Origin: DATLHO01 sp035539855
GTDB taxonomy: Bacteria; Bacteroidota; Ignavibacteria; OLB7
Assembly: GCA_035539855.1 (NCBI GenBank)
Contig: DATLHO010000100.1
Coordinates: forward strand, 1 to 22,523
Length of the DNA: 22,523 nucleotides
Direction of reading: 5' to 3'
In this document: in pieces, positions 1 to 6,771 of the stretch
Layout of the letters: each line of letters starts with the position of its first letter
Position numbering within the stretch: position 1 is the first letter of the stretch
Made by a program: the position numbers and the translations under genes
Notes under the pieces: model-generated
What the model saw: the letters and a program-made list of their open reading frames with translations, nothing else
Told to the model about the DNA's origin: nothing
The model's database searches: none

Positions 1-39
1 CCCCCGCGCGCAACGCGCGCACACCCATCCCCAAACACA

Positions 40-74
40 AAAGGGCCCCGATAGTCAACCCATCGGAGCCCTTT
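40..74 (-). terminator. Hairpin terminator downstream of the GlsB-like gene
   Basis: Positions 40-52 pair with 62-74 (AAAGGGC with GCCCTTT, then CCGAT with ATCGG, one C/A mismatch between them) around a 9-nt loop. Read on the minus strand the stem is followed by TTTTGTGTTTG, a U-rich tail, so it fits a Rho-independent terminator for the minus-strand gene ending at 117. The plus-strand side is also followed by TTTCTCTAT, so it may work in both directions. Confidence 0.75.
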
Positions 75-116
75 CTCTATAGGCGCTCAATAATCGCCGC
101 GCGAATTGATCCCTCG

Positions 117-425
117 TCAGTGCACGATGGGATCACGACCGCGCAGGCTCTGGCCGCGAATCAGTCGGTAGATCGCAAGCAGCACGATCGAGCCGACGAT
201 GGCCATCACGAGGCTCATCAGGAACCCGGGCTCGCTGACGGCGCCGGCATCATTGACCGAGCCATAATCGAAGAGCGCGCGGCCGATGAATCCGCCGATG
301 AGCGAGCCGATGATACCGATGATCATCGTAATGAGCACTCCACCCGGATCACGACCCGGCATGATCGCCTTCGCGATCGCACCGGCAATCAGACCGAGAA
401 CGATCCATCCAAGAATGTCCAACAT
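117..425 (-). CDS. GlsB/YeaQ/YmgE family (transglycosylase-associated) small membrane protein
   Basis: This 102-residue protein is almost entirely hydrophobic and matches the GlsB/YeaQ/YmgE stress-response family, whose members are about 80-100 residues with three membrane helices. Helices are visible at about residues 3-21 (ending in the family-typical GLIAGAIAKAIMPG), 29-51 (glycine-rich GIIGSLIGGFIGRALF) and 67-88. A short polar loop separates helices two and three. The role in the inner membrane is poorly known; in Enterococcus GlsB belongs to a general stress locus. The start is well supported: AAAGGAGG lies at 442-435, about 9 nt upstream of the ATG, and a second AAAGGAG touches the start. 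A hairpin with a U tail follows the stop, so the gene is probably monocistronic. Family assignment is firm; the physiological role is not. Confidence 0.9.
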   Translation of the reverse strand: MLDILGWIVLGLIAGAIAKAIMPGRDPGGVLITMIIGIIGSLIGGFIGRALFDYGSVNDAGAVSEPGFLMSLVMAIVGSIVLLAIYRLIRGQSLRGRDPIVH

Positions 426-448
426 CTCCTTTATCCTCCTTTGTGTTC

Positions 449-514
449 ATGGTGGACCAGATCCGACTCATGGTCTCCGTGGAGGATATCTACAAACACG
501 GGGCCAACGCGTGA
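449..514 (+). CDS. Candidate 21-codon small ORF with its own terminator (uncertain)
   Basis: An ATG at 449 opens a 21-codon frame (MVDQIRLMVS... ending KHGANA) that stops at TGA 512-514. Eighteen of 21 third codon positions are G or C, like the real genes nearby. A strong plus-strand terminator follows 32 nt later and no other plus-strand gene is present to use it. There is no visible Shine-Dalgarno sequence (the upstream pyrimidine run is the complement of the minus-strand gene's ribosome site). I do not recognise the peptide. It could be a leader peptide, a toxin-like small protein, part of a small RNA, or chance. Confidence 0.25.
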   Translation: MVDQIRLMVSVEDIYKHGANA

Positions 515-546
515 TGCGTCGAAAACCCGCCATGGCGCTCGAAACT

Positions 547-577
547 CCCGCATTCCTCAATGCGGGTTTTCTTTTTT
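547..577 (+). terminator. Strong Rho-independent terminator on the plus strand
   Basis: CCCGCATT (547-554) pairs perfectly with AATGCGGG (559-566) across a CCTC loop and is followed by TTTTCTTTTTT. The U tract lies only on the plus-strand side, so the terminator serves a plus-strand transcript starting between the GlsB-like gene and here. AAAACCCGC at 522-530 is the exact complement of GCGGGTTTT at 562-570, so an alternative, mutually exclusive stem is possible, as in attenuators. Confidence 0.8.
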
Positions 578-619
578 CAACGGATTGGCGACGGTCGTCC
601 GCGCGGTCGATGCAGTGGC

Positions 620-1318
620 TCAGACGCGCTCGCGAGCAATGACCCAGAGCTCCTTCGTTGCGCGCTCCCTGGGCAGCGCGTAGCTCGCCGTCGAGCGCAC
701 GGTAAAGCCATCGGGGATCGTCGAGCGGAGGTGCTCCCGCGTGCGCCAGCGCACGTGCGCCGCGGCCTGGCCCGCCTCGACGTCGAAGGCGTCGCCGTCG
801 GGGAAATGCGTCTGCACGACCACGATGCCTCCGCCCGCGGCGAGCGAGCAGAGTCGCTCGATCGTGCGAGCGAAGATCGCGTCGTCGACGATGTGATGGA
901 TCACGTCGATGCACACGACCGCGTCGAAGCGATCGGGACTTTCGATCGCGTCGAGCGCCGACTGCAACCAGACCACGCCGGGAAGATCACGCGAGCGCGC
1001 GGCGGCGAGGGCGGCGTCGGAAAAATCGACGGCGGTGACGCGATAGCCCGATGCGACCAGATGCTGGGTGATCGAGCCGTTGCCGCAGCCCGCGTCGAGC
1101 ACCGCCGCTCCGCGATCGATCGACGCCGCCTCGAGCACGGAGCGCAGGTGCGCCCACTTCTCATCGTAGTCGACCCGGTTCGCGGTCTCGTCGAGATCGA
1201 TGCATCCCGGACCGGTGTAGGCGCTGCCGAGGCGGCGATAGCGCCGGTTCCAGTAGTCCTGGGGCGACGCGTATCGATTGCGAAAGGCACGGACGACGCG
1301 GCGCAGCAGAGAGAGCAT
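620..1318 (-). CDS. Class I SAM-dependent methyltransferase
   Basis: The 232-residue protein is a Rossmann-fold methyltransferase that transfers a methyl group from S-adenosylmethionine to an unknown acceptor. Motif I is VLDAGCGNGS (residues 73-82), the acidic end of strand two is VTAVDFS (94-100), and VVCIDVIHHI matches motif IV/post-motif of the Methyltransf_11/25 group. The N-terminal 50 residues (SPQDYWNRRYRRLG) resemble the lead-in found in small-molecule and tellurite-type methyltransferases. The start MLSLLRRVVRAF at 1318 is chosen because upstream in-frame codons look non-coding and a TATACT box lies just upstream (1347-1342). No clear Shine-Dalgarno is seen. The gene stands alone, divergent from the GH92 gene. 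Substrate cannot be told from sequence. Confidence 0.85.
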   Translation of the reverse strand: MLSLLRRVVRAFRNRYASPQDYWNRRYRRLGSAYTGPGCIDLDETANRVDYDEKWAHLRSVLEAASIDRGAAVLDAGCGNGSITQHLVASGYRVTAVDFSDAALAAARSRDLPGVVWLQSALDAIESPDRFDAVVCIDVIHHIVDDAIFARTIERLCSLAAGGGIVVVQTHFPDGDAFDVEAGQAAAHVRWRTREHLRSTIPDGFTVRSTASYALPRERATKELWVIARERV

Positions 1319-1341
1319 GACGGGGGTTCGCGAAAAGGATA

Positions 1342-1371
1342 AGTATAAGGGGTACGGCCGCGTGCGAGCAA
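1342..1371 (-). promoter_or_regulatory. Possible promoter of the methyltransferase gene
   Basis: On the minus strand TTGCTC (1371-1366) and TATACT (1347-1342) are separated by 18 nt and would place a start of transcription about 15-20 nt before the ATG at 1318. The -35 match is weak. An inverted repeat CGGCCGC (1355-1361)/GCGGCCG (1372-1378) spans the spacer and could be an operator or only GC-rich symmetry. Confidence 0.3.
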
Positions 1372-1459
1372 GCGGCCGCGGTATGAGCGTAGTCATGAAT
1401 CGGGTCGACGGACGTGGCCATCTTCTCGTAGCCCCGCGGTGGCACCAACCCCGGCCCCC

Positions 1460-4183
1460 ATGATACGATTGGCTCTCCTCCTCGCCTTCCTGTCGCTGCA
1501 CAGCCCGTCACTCGCCCAGATGCTTGTCGACGAGGTCAACCCGTTCATCGGAACGAGCTTCGCCGCGCACAACTTCCCGGGCGCGATCGTCCCGTGGGGC
1601 ATGGTCTCGGTGAGCCCGCACAACACCCTCAACGACCCGTCGGGGTATTACTGGGACGCGTCGAAGCCACTCCTCGGCTTTGGCCACGTGCACCTGAGCG
1701 GCGTCGGATGCTACGACCTGGCGAACATCGCGCTGATGCCGACCACCGGCGCAATCGAGACCGAGCGCGATTCGTTTGCCTCACGCATGACCGGGCAGAC
1801 CGCCTCACCGGGATACTACTCATGTCGCATCGTGCGATACGGCGTGAGAGCCTCGATGACCGCGACCGAGCGGGCGGGGCTCAGCCGATACGTCTTCTCC
1901 GCCGCGGACACGGCGGCCAATGTGCTCATCGACGTTACACAGGGAGTCGGCCCGAGCTTCGGAGCGAGCGTGCGGATCGTCGGCGCCGACGAGGTCGAGG
2001 GCCACAACACCTCCGGGGGCTTCTGCGGCGCGACCAATCGTCAGGACGTTTACTTCGTCGCGCGCTTCAGCCGCCGTGCGAGGTGGACGTCGACGTGGAG
2101 CGATACGATCCTCTCTGACGCGCCGACAGCGACGGGAACATCGATTGGCGCGGCGATGCGATTCACGGTCGCGCGCGGCGACTCGATCCTCGTCAAGGTC
2201 GGCATCAGCTACACGAGCATCGAGAACGCGCGGCGCAATCTCGAAGAGGAGATACCCGATTGGAGCTTCGACCGAGTGCACATGCGAGCGCGTGAGCTCT
2301 GGGAGCGCGAGCTTTCCCGGATTCGCGTCAGCGGCGGCACGCCCGAGCAGCGCGTCGTCTTTCACACTGCGGTCTATCATTCGCTTATCCACCCGAACCT
2401 CTTCAACGACGTCAGCGGTGACTACAGGCGCATGGGTGATCGGGGCATCGGCAGCGTTGACGGCTACGAACGCTACACGATCTACTCGCTCTGGGACAGC
2501 TTCCGCACGGTGCACCCGCTGCTGTCGATGGTCTGGCCCGAGCGCCAGCGCGACATGACGCGCACGATGGTCGAGATGGTGCGCGAGAACGGATGGCTGC
2601 CGAAGTGGGAGCTCGCCGGCATGGATGCGAACTCGATGAACGGCGACCCGGCCGCGATCGTCATCGCCGACACGTGGGCGCGCGGCGTGCACGACTTCGA
2701 TCTCGAGACGGCGTTCGTCGGAATGCTGCGCGGTGCGACGGACACGAGCCTGGACAATCGGGTGCGTCCGGGCCTCGCTCCCTACATCGTGCATGGATAC
2801 ATCCCGAGCAACCACTGGACCGGCCACTATGTCTACGGTCCGACGTCGACGTCGCTCGAGTATCATGTCGCCGATGACGCAATCGCGCGCGTGGCGGCAA
2901 CGCTGTGCCGGAGCGAGGAGCTCGAGCGCTTCCGGGCACGCTCGCGTGGCTACGTAAGGCTCTTCGACGAGACGCTTCGCACCTTCAGACCGCGCGACGA
3001 CGCCGGCTGGTGGATGGTGCCCTTCAACGACCTCGAGGAGGATCGACAGTTCACCGAAGGCAGCGCGCACCACTACCGGTACTACGTGCCGCACGATATG
3101 CCGGAGCTCATCGCACTACATGGTGGTGATCGGGCCTTCGTCGACTCGCTGCAGTGGTTCTTCGATCAAGGTCGGTTCATGTGGAACGAGCACAACCTCT
3201 CGTACCCGTGGCTGTTCACCTTCGTCGATGGCGAGAGCTGGCGCACGCACGCGACCGTGCGGACGCTGATGCAGTCGTTCGCGAATCAGCCGGTGGGCCA
3301 CCTCACCAACGAGGACGCCGGTGCGATCTCCGCCTGGTACGTCCTCTCTGCTATCGGACTCTTCCCCGTCGTCTACGGCACAGACGAGTGGCAGCTTGGC
3401 AGTCCGATCTTCGACACGGTGGCGATCACGCCCTCGACGCCGGGAGCGCGGACGTTCGTGATCACCGCGACAGGCACGTCGTCCTCGGTCAAGTACATCG
3501 CGGGCGCGACGCTCGACGGGCGCCCCCTGCACCGACCGCAGGTGCGTTCCGGCGAGATCGCAGCGGGCGGGCGGTTGTCGCTGACGCTCGGCTCGCGGCC
3601 GACGCAATGGGGTAGGATGCTGCGCCCGCCCGTTCCGGGGTCGGCGCGAATGCTCACCGACGGCGAACGATCTCGCGCAACCATGACCTGCCAGCCTCCG
3701 GCCGATGCCGTTGTCATCCGTCTGCAGGTCAGCGACGACGCAACGTTCTGCACCGTTCTGCGCGACACGATGGTGGCGGCGGTCGACACGACGATGCTCG
3801 TCGACCTCGGCGGCACGAACCGGAACGTCTGGTGGCGCGTCGCCGCCGTCGATGCCCTCGGCGCAGAGGCATGGAGTGATGCGATGGCGATCGAGTCCGA
3901 GGCCGCACGACGATCGGAGCCGCGGCCGGAGGTCGCGATCACGATCCTCGAGCTGACGCCGGAGCTCGCGATCGTACGATGCCTGGCACCTGACGACGCC
4001 GCAGCGACGCTCGTCGTCTACGACGCTCTCGGACGCGAAGTGCGACGCGTCGAGATCGACGAATGCAGCGACGAGCCGCTGGTCGTACGCCTCGGCGCCG
4101 AAGCCCTTCCGCGCGGAACGTACTTCTGCCGTCTGCTCGGCGGCGGAGCAGCAGTCGCGACGAGGTTGTTCGTCGAGCTCTGA
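1460..4183 (+). CDS. Secreted GH92 family alpha-mannosidase with C-terminal sorting domain
   Basis: A 907-residue protein with a signal peptide (MIRLALLLAFLSLHSPSLAQ) and the GH92 fold. Family hallmarks are NPFIGTSFAAHNFPGAIVPWG near the N terminus, GFGHVHLSGVGC, YSLWDSFRTVHPLL (about 340-355), LPKWELAGMDANSMNGD and NEDAGAISAWYVLSAIGLFPV (from about 617). GH92 enzymes are calcium-dependent inverting exo-alpha-mannosidases acting on alpha-1,2/1,3/1,4-mannosides. E577 in WNEHNLSYPWLF aligns with the family's general acid in the usual GNEPSHH motif, and the ED pair at 618-619 with the general base region; the acid motif is divergent here. A fibronectin-like domain (about 731-815) and a type IX-like sorting domain (VVYDALGREVRRV...GTYFCRLL, about 827-907) follow, implying export to the cell surface. 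The start at 1460 puts the signal peptide at the N terminus; an earlier ATG at 1439 adds seven residues. No transport genes are adjacent. Confidence 0.92.
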   Translation: MIRLALLLAFLSLHSPSLAQMLVDEVNPFIGTSFAAHNFPGAIVPWGMVSVSPHNTLNDPSGYYWDASKPLLGFGHVHLSGVGCYDLANIALMPTTGAIETERDSFASRMTGQTASPGYYSCRIVRYGVRASMTATERAGLSRYVFSAADTAANVLIDVTQGVGPSFGASVRIVGADEVEGHNTSGGFCGATNRQDVYFVARFSRRARWTSTWSDTILSDAPTATGTSIGAAMRFTVARGDSILVKVGISYTSIENARRNLEEEIPDWSFDRVHMRARELWERELSRIRVSGGTPEQRVVFHTAVYHSLIHPNLFNDVSGDYRRMGDRGIGSVDGYERYTIYSLWDSFRTVHPLLSMVWPERQRDMTRTMVEMVRENGWLPKWELAGMDANSMNGDPAAIVIADTWARGVHDFDLETAFVGMLRGATDTSLDNRVRPGLAPYIVHGYIPSNHWTGHYVYGPTSTSLEYHVADDAIARVAATLCRSEELERFRARSRGYVRLFDETLRTFRPRDDAGWWMVPFNDLEEDRQFTEGSAHHYRYYVPHDMPELIALHGGDRAFVDSLQWFFDQGRFMWNEHNLSYPWLFTFVDGESWRTHATVRTLMQSFANQPVGHLTNEDAGAISAWYVLSAIGLFPVVYGTDEWQLGSPIFDTVAITPSTPGARTFVITATGTSSSVKYIAGATLDGRPLHRPQVRSGEIAAGGRLSLTLGSRPTQWGRMLRPPVPGSARMLTDGERSRATMTCQPPADAVVIRLQVSDDATFCTVLRDTMVAAVDTTMLVDLGGTNRNVWWRVAAVDALGAEAWSDAMAIESEAARRSEPRPEVAITILELTPELAIVRCLAPDDAAATLVVYDALGREVRRVEIDECSDEPLVVRLGAEALPRGTYFCRLLGGGAAVATRLFVEL

Positions 4184-4297
4184 GCATGGTGTGCAGCGCG
4201 CATACGAGCAAGCGGCAACACCCCGTTACGTAACCCAGCTCTGGACCTGCCGTCAATGCTGGCGACCACGCCTGTGTTGAACCAAACGAGCAGACCC

Positions 4298-4822
4298 ATG
4301 AGAAAGATCACGATTCAGGCAGCAGCACTCATCGATGCCCCGGCCGAGCGCGTCTACGGCATCCTCGCGGACTACAAGGACGGCCACCCGGGCATTCTCC
4401 CGAAGAGCTTCTTCGAATCCCTCACCGTCGAGAAGGGCGGCTATGGAGCCGGCACCGTCTTCAGCGTGACGTCGAAGTTCCTCGGAATCCGGCGCACCGC
4501 GCGCATGGTCGTCAGCGAGCCGCAGCCGGGCTGCCTGCTTGCGGAGACCGATGACGAGCACGGCCTGTACACGACCTTCCGCGTCAGCCCGGAGCATCAC
4601 GACCGTCACGCGCACGTGACGATCCAGACGGACTTCCGACGCAGCCCCGGACTCCGCGGCGTCATCGAAGCATGGCTGTATCCGAAGATGTTTCGGAGCG
4701 TCTACGTTGCGGAGTTGGAGCAGCTTGCGCGGTTGTCAAATGTTAGAGGTCAGAAGTCAGATGTCACGAGGCAGGAGGCGATAGCGGGTGCCGGGAGTCG
4801 CGGGCGGGTCATTGCCTCGTGA
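4298..4822 (+). CDS. SRPBCC (START/Bet v 1-like) family protein
   Basis: The protein (174 residues from MRKITIQ) has the pattern of the polyketide cyclase/dehydrase branch of the SRPBCC superfamily: ALIDAPAERVYGILADYKDGHPGILP at residues 10-35, strands GTVFSVTSKFLG and RTARMVVSEPQPG, and a long C-terminal helix ending LYPKMFRSVYVAELEQLARL (about 126-145). These proteins bind hydrophobic ligands in a deep cavity; the ligand is unknown. The start at 4298 fits the domain boundary; an ATG at 4256 would add 14 unconserved residues. The last 28 or so codons, after LARL, are read from the left arm and loop of a heptad-repeat hairpin, and the stop TGA lies in its right arm. That tail is probably a recent extension or read-out of the repeat rather than a functional part. 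Confidence 0.8.
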   Translation: MRKITIQAAALIDAPAERVYGILADYKDGHPGILPKSFFESLTVEKGGYGAGTVFSVTSKFLGIRRTARMVVSEPQPGCLLAETDDEHGLYTTFRVSPEHHDRHAHVTIQTDFRRSPGLRGVIEAWLYPKMFRSVYVAELEQLARLSNVRGQKSDVTRQEAIAGAGSRGRVIAS

Positions 4823-4851
4823 CATCTACCATCTGACATCTGACATCCAAC
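4742..4851. repeat. Heptad-phased inverted repeat at the 3' end of the SRPBCC gene
   Basis: The left arm (4742-4769) consists of four uninterrupted 7-mers of the form GTYAGAK, the last being GTCACGA followed by GGC. The right arm (4817-4851) is five 7-mers in opposite orientation, and its innermost unit is again GTCACGA, here preceded by GCC. The arms enclose a 47-nt GC-rich loop. Two degenerate reverse-oriented heptads follow at 4881-4894 (CTCTAAC, CTCTGGC). The same design occurs at 17931-18162. The RNA could fold into a long stem; a terminator or stabiliser role at the gene 3' end is possible but inferred. Confidence 0.85.
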
Positions 4852-4972
4852 ACTTTCCCCTTGGACATCTGGGGTCGATCCTCTAACCTCTGGCCTCCCC
4901 CCTGCAATCGGTAGCACGGCGATCCGTCGCTTTGACGCGACGTATTGCATCAACGATGACACGGGAACGACC

Positions 4973-5353
4973 ATGAAGCGGATTCGACTGGCTACGCTGA
5001 TTCTCATGACGGTGGCTGCGACGGCCTCGGCGATTGCCGGCGGCAGCGGCTCGGGAGCCCGACTGGTGTTCCCCAATCCGTTTACGACCGAAGGCTGCAC
5101 ATTCACGCTGACGATGCCCAACGAAGGGAGCGTTCGGATCGTCGTCTACGACCTGCTCGGTCGCCAGGTCGCCGATCTGACCGAGCGCAGCGGTCAGTAC
5201 GAGTACGGGGCAGGATCGCATCCGATCTTCTGGGACGGCCACGATCAGTCGGGCGATCCCGTGCCAGCCGGCACGTACGTCTGCGTGCTCTGGTCCGGAG
5301 CGGGCGAGGTCATCAACAGTGTGAAGGTCGTCAAGGCGATCGGCATCCGCTGA
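4973..5353 (+). CDS. Small secreted protein made of a single sorting/FlgD-like Ig domain
   Basis: A 126-residue protein with a signal peptide (MKRIRLATLILMTVAATASAIA) and a mature part of about 104 residues that reads as one beta-sandwich: LVFPNPFTTEGCTFTLTMP, VRIVVYDLLGRQVADL, then PIFWDGHDQSGDPVPAGTYVCVLWSG. These are the signatures of the C-terminal domain that directs proteins to the type IX secretion system, and of the related FlgD Ig-like fold. Normally this domain is the tail of a large secreted enzyme, as in the GH92 and CAP proteins of this window; here it stands alone. It could be a small surface protein, a decoy or spare sorting domain, or the remnant of a larger gene, although it has an intact signal peptide and start. 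A perfect hairpin follows at 5399. Confidence 0.8.
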   Translation: MKRIRLATLILMTVAATASAIAGGSGSGARLVFPNPFTTEGCTFTLTMPNEGSVRIVVYDLLGRQVADLTERSGQYEYGAGSHPIFWDGHDQSGDPVPAGTYVCVLWSGAGEVINSVKVVKAIGIR

Positions 5354-5398
5354 TCGAGCGCGCCGCGTGCGGCATGATCGACAGGCAAGAATTCGAAG

Positions 5399-5425
5399 CG
5401 CCCGTGCATCACCGATGCACGGGCG
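5399..5425. terminator. Bidirectional hairpin between convergent genes
   Basis: CGCCCGTGCAT (5399-5409) pairs perfectly with ATGCACGGGCG (5415-5425) across a CACCG loop, and the stem can be extended past one mismatch by GAA/TTC. It sits between the stops of the plus-strand gene ending at 5353 and the minus-strand gene ending at 5466. There is no good U tract on either side, so its strength as a terminator is uncertain. Confidence 0.6.
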
Positions 5426-5465
5426 ATTCGTCGTTATGAGGGCTCACGCTCGTTCGCGGGCAGGC

Positions 5466-6665
5466 TCAGCTCCCATGCTCCCGAGGCGCGCCGTTGGTAT
5501 GCAGCGTCGTCGTCGGGGCTGTATCCGGATAGGCGTCGATCCAGCGGGCGTCGTAGCGACGACGCGCTCGACGGATCGATCGGGCGACGCCGGTCTGTAC
5601 GAGGATCAATCCGACGACGAATGCGACGATCGTGATGAGGACCTCGACGATGAGGAATCCATACTCTCCCCACGCCCTCTGCCCCTCGCCGATGAGCGAC
5701 TCTTCGAGGGCACGGCCGGCGAGGCCTGCAGCGGGGATCGCGACGGCGAGAACGAATGCCGCGCCGAGCGCCGCGGGAAGTCCCCAGGCAGCACCGCGCC
5801 CGTCGCGAGCAAGGCGCCGGCCGATTGTGCGCCCGAGGCGGTACGCTGCGACCGAGCCGAGCAAGAACGCCACGGCTGCGGGAAGCCACGCGAGCACGGC
5901 ATACCACGGTTCGTAGACGCCGCGCGCGGTGATCGTCAACGCGTCGGAAGGAATTCCTTCGAAGCGTCCGGTGAGCACGTCACCGGCACGCGCGAGCCGC
6001 GGCTCGGTTGCGACGCGCCAGCCCGGCGGGACCTTCACGATGACCTCCAACGTTCCGAACGAAGGCCAGCGCTTCGCGGGCTCGAGAATGTAGCCGAGCT
6101 GCCAGTGCACCAGCGGATCATCCACCACCTGCCGCGTCGGCACCGCGACGTACTCCACCCGGATGCTGTGCCGGCCCGCAGGAACGACGGCGTCGAACCG
6201 AAGGATCCCCATCGCGTGCGCCTCGTATTCGAGCGGCGCTCCGTCGAGTCCCGGGGTCGTCTTCGGTGCCGGCCAGCCCTTTCCCGGCTCCGCGCTTCGA
6301 TAGCGGGCGACGATCGGTCGTCCGTCGATCATGACCGACCACTGTGCGGTATCGATCGCCTGTGCCACGAACTCCAACGTCACCGGTCTCTCGACGCTGT
6401 CGTTGCGCACGACGTACGTCGCACTGACGAGCGCGCGGCCGAGGTCCTCGCTCGCGCCGCCGCTCGACGTCTCGAAGGCCAGCGGGCGCAGATCGAGCTC
6501 GAGTCGCTCCGACTCGATCTCCAGGCCCGCGAGCGCAGCGCGCGGCTCGCCGAGCGCGGTGCCCGGCCGCAACGGCGCGGCCATGTTCGCCTCAGCTGGC
6601 ACGATCGCGCGGAGGAGCGCAAGCACGATCAGGAAGGGCGCGATGAGGATGCGTCGATGAATCAT
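5466..6665 (-). CDS. Unrecognised exported protein with three C-terminal membrane helices
   Basis: The 399-residue product begins with a signal peptide or anchor (MIHRRILIAPFLIVLALLRAIVPAEA). A region rich in beta strands follows (about 40-250) and includes LVSATYVVRNDSVERPVTLEFV and RHSIRVEYVAVPTRQVVDD, which look like Ig-type or DUF4424-like strands. Three membrane helices lie at about 254-277, 294-316 and 336-358, with a basic cytoplasmic stretch (ARSIRRARRR) after the last. The layout suggests a periplasmic sensing or binding domain held in the inner membrane. I do not recognise a named family. The start at 6665 places the hydrophobic segment at the N terminus; an ATG at 6680 adds five residues. 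It lies 99 nt downstream of the flavoprotein gene on the same strand and could be co-transcribed with it. Confidence 0.75.
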   Translation of the reverse strand: MIHRRILIAPFLIVLALLRAIVPAEANMAAPLRPGTALGEPRAALAGLEIESERLELDLRPLAFETSSGGASEDLGRALVSATYVVRNDSVERPVTLEFVAQAIDTAQWSVMIDGRPIVARYRSAEPGKGWPAPKTTPGLDGAPLEYEAHAMGILRFDAVVPAGRHSIRVEYVAVPTRQVVDDPLVHWQLGYILEPAKRWPSFGTLEVIVKVPPGWRVATEPRLARAGDVLTGRFEGIPSDALTITARGVYEPWYAVLAWLPAAVAFLLGSVAAYRLGRTIGRRLARDGRGAAWGLPAALGAAFVLAVAIPAAGLAGRALEESLIGEGQRAWGEYGFLIVEVLITIVAFVVGLILVQTGVARSIRRARRRYDARWIDAYPDTAPTTTLHTNGAPREHGS

Positions 6666-6748
6666 CTCAGGGGAATGCACGACTGGACAGGACCACGGGG
6701 CGGACGGGAAGATACGGCAGGCAGGCGTCGCGAGCGCCGGAGGTCAAA

Positions 6749-6771
6749 CACCTGCTCGGACGGATCAGGTG
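6749..6771 (-). terminator. Weak hairpin overlapping the flavoprotein stop codon
   Basis: On the minus strand CACCTG (6771-6766) pairs with CAGGTG (6754-6749) across 11 nt and is followed by TTTGACC. The stem includes part of the stop codon at 6767-6765. It may attenuate readthrough into the next gene but is too short to be called a terminator with confidence. Confidence 0.3.

Noticed and set aside
1820..3094. A 424-codon minus-strand open frame
   Set aside because: It lies opposite the GH92 catalytic domain and has no recognisable domain.
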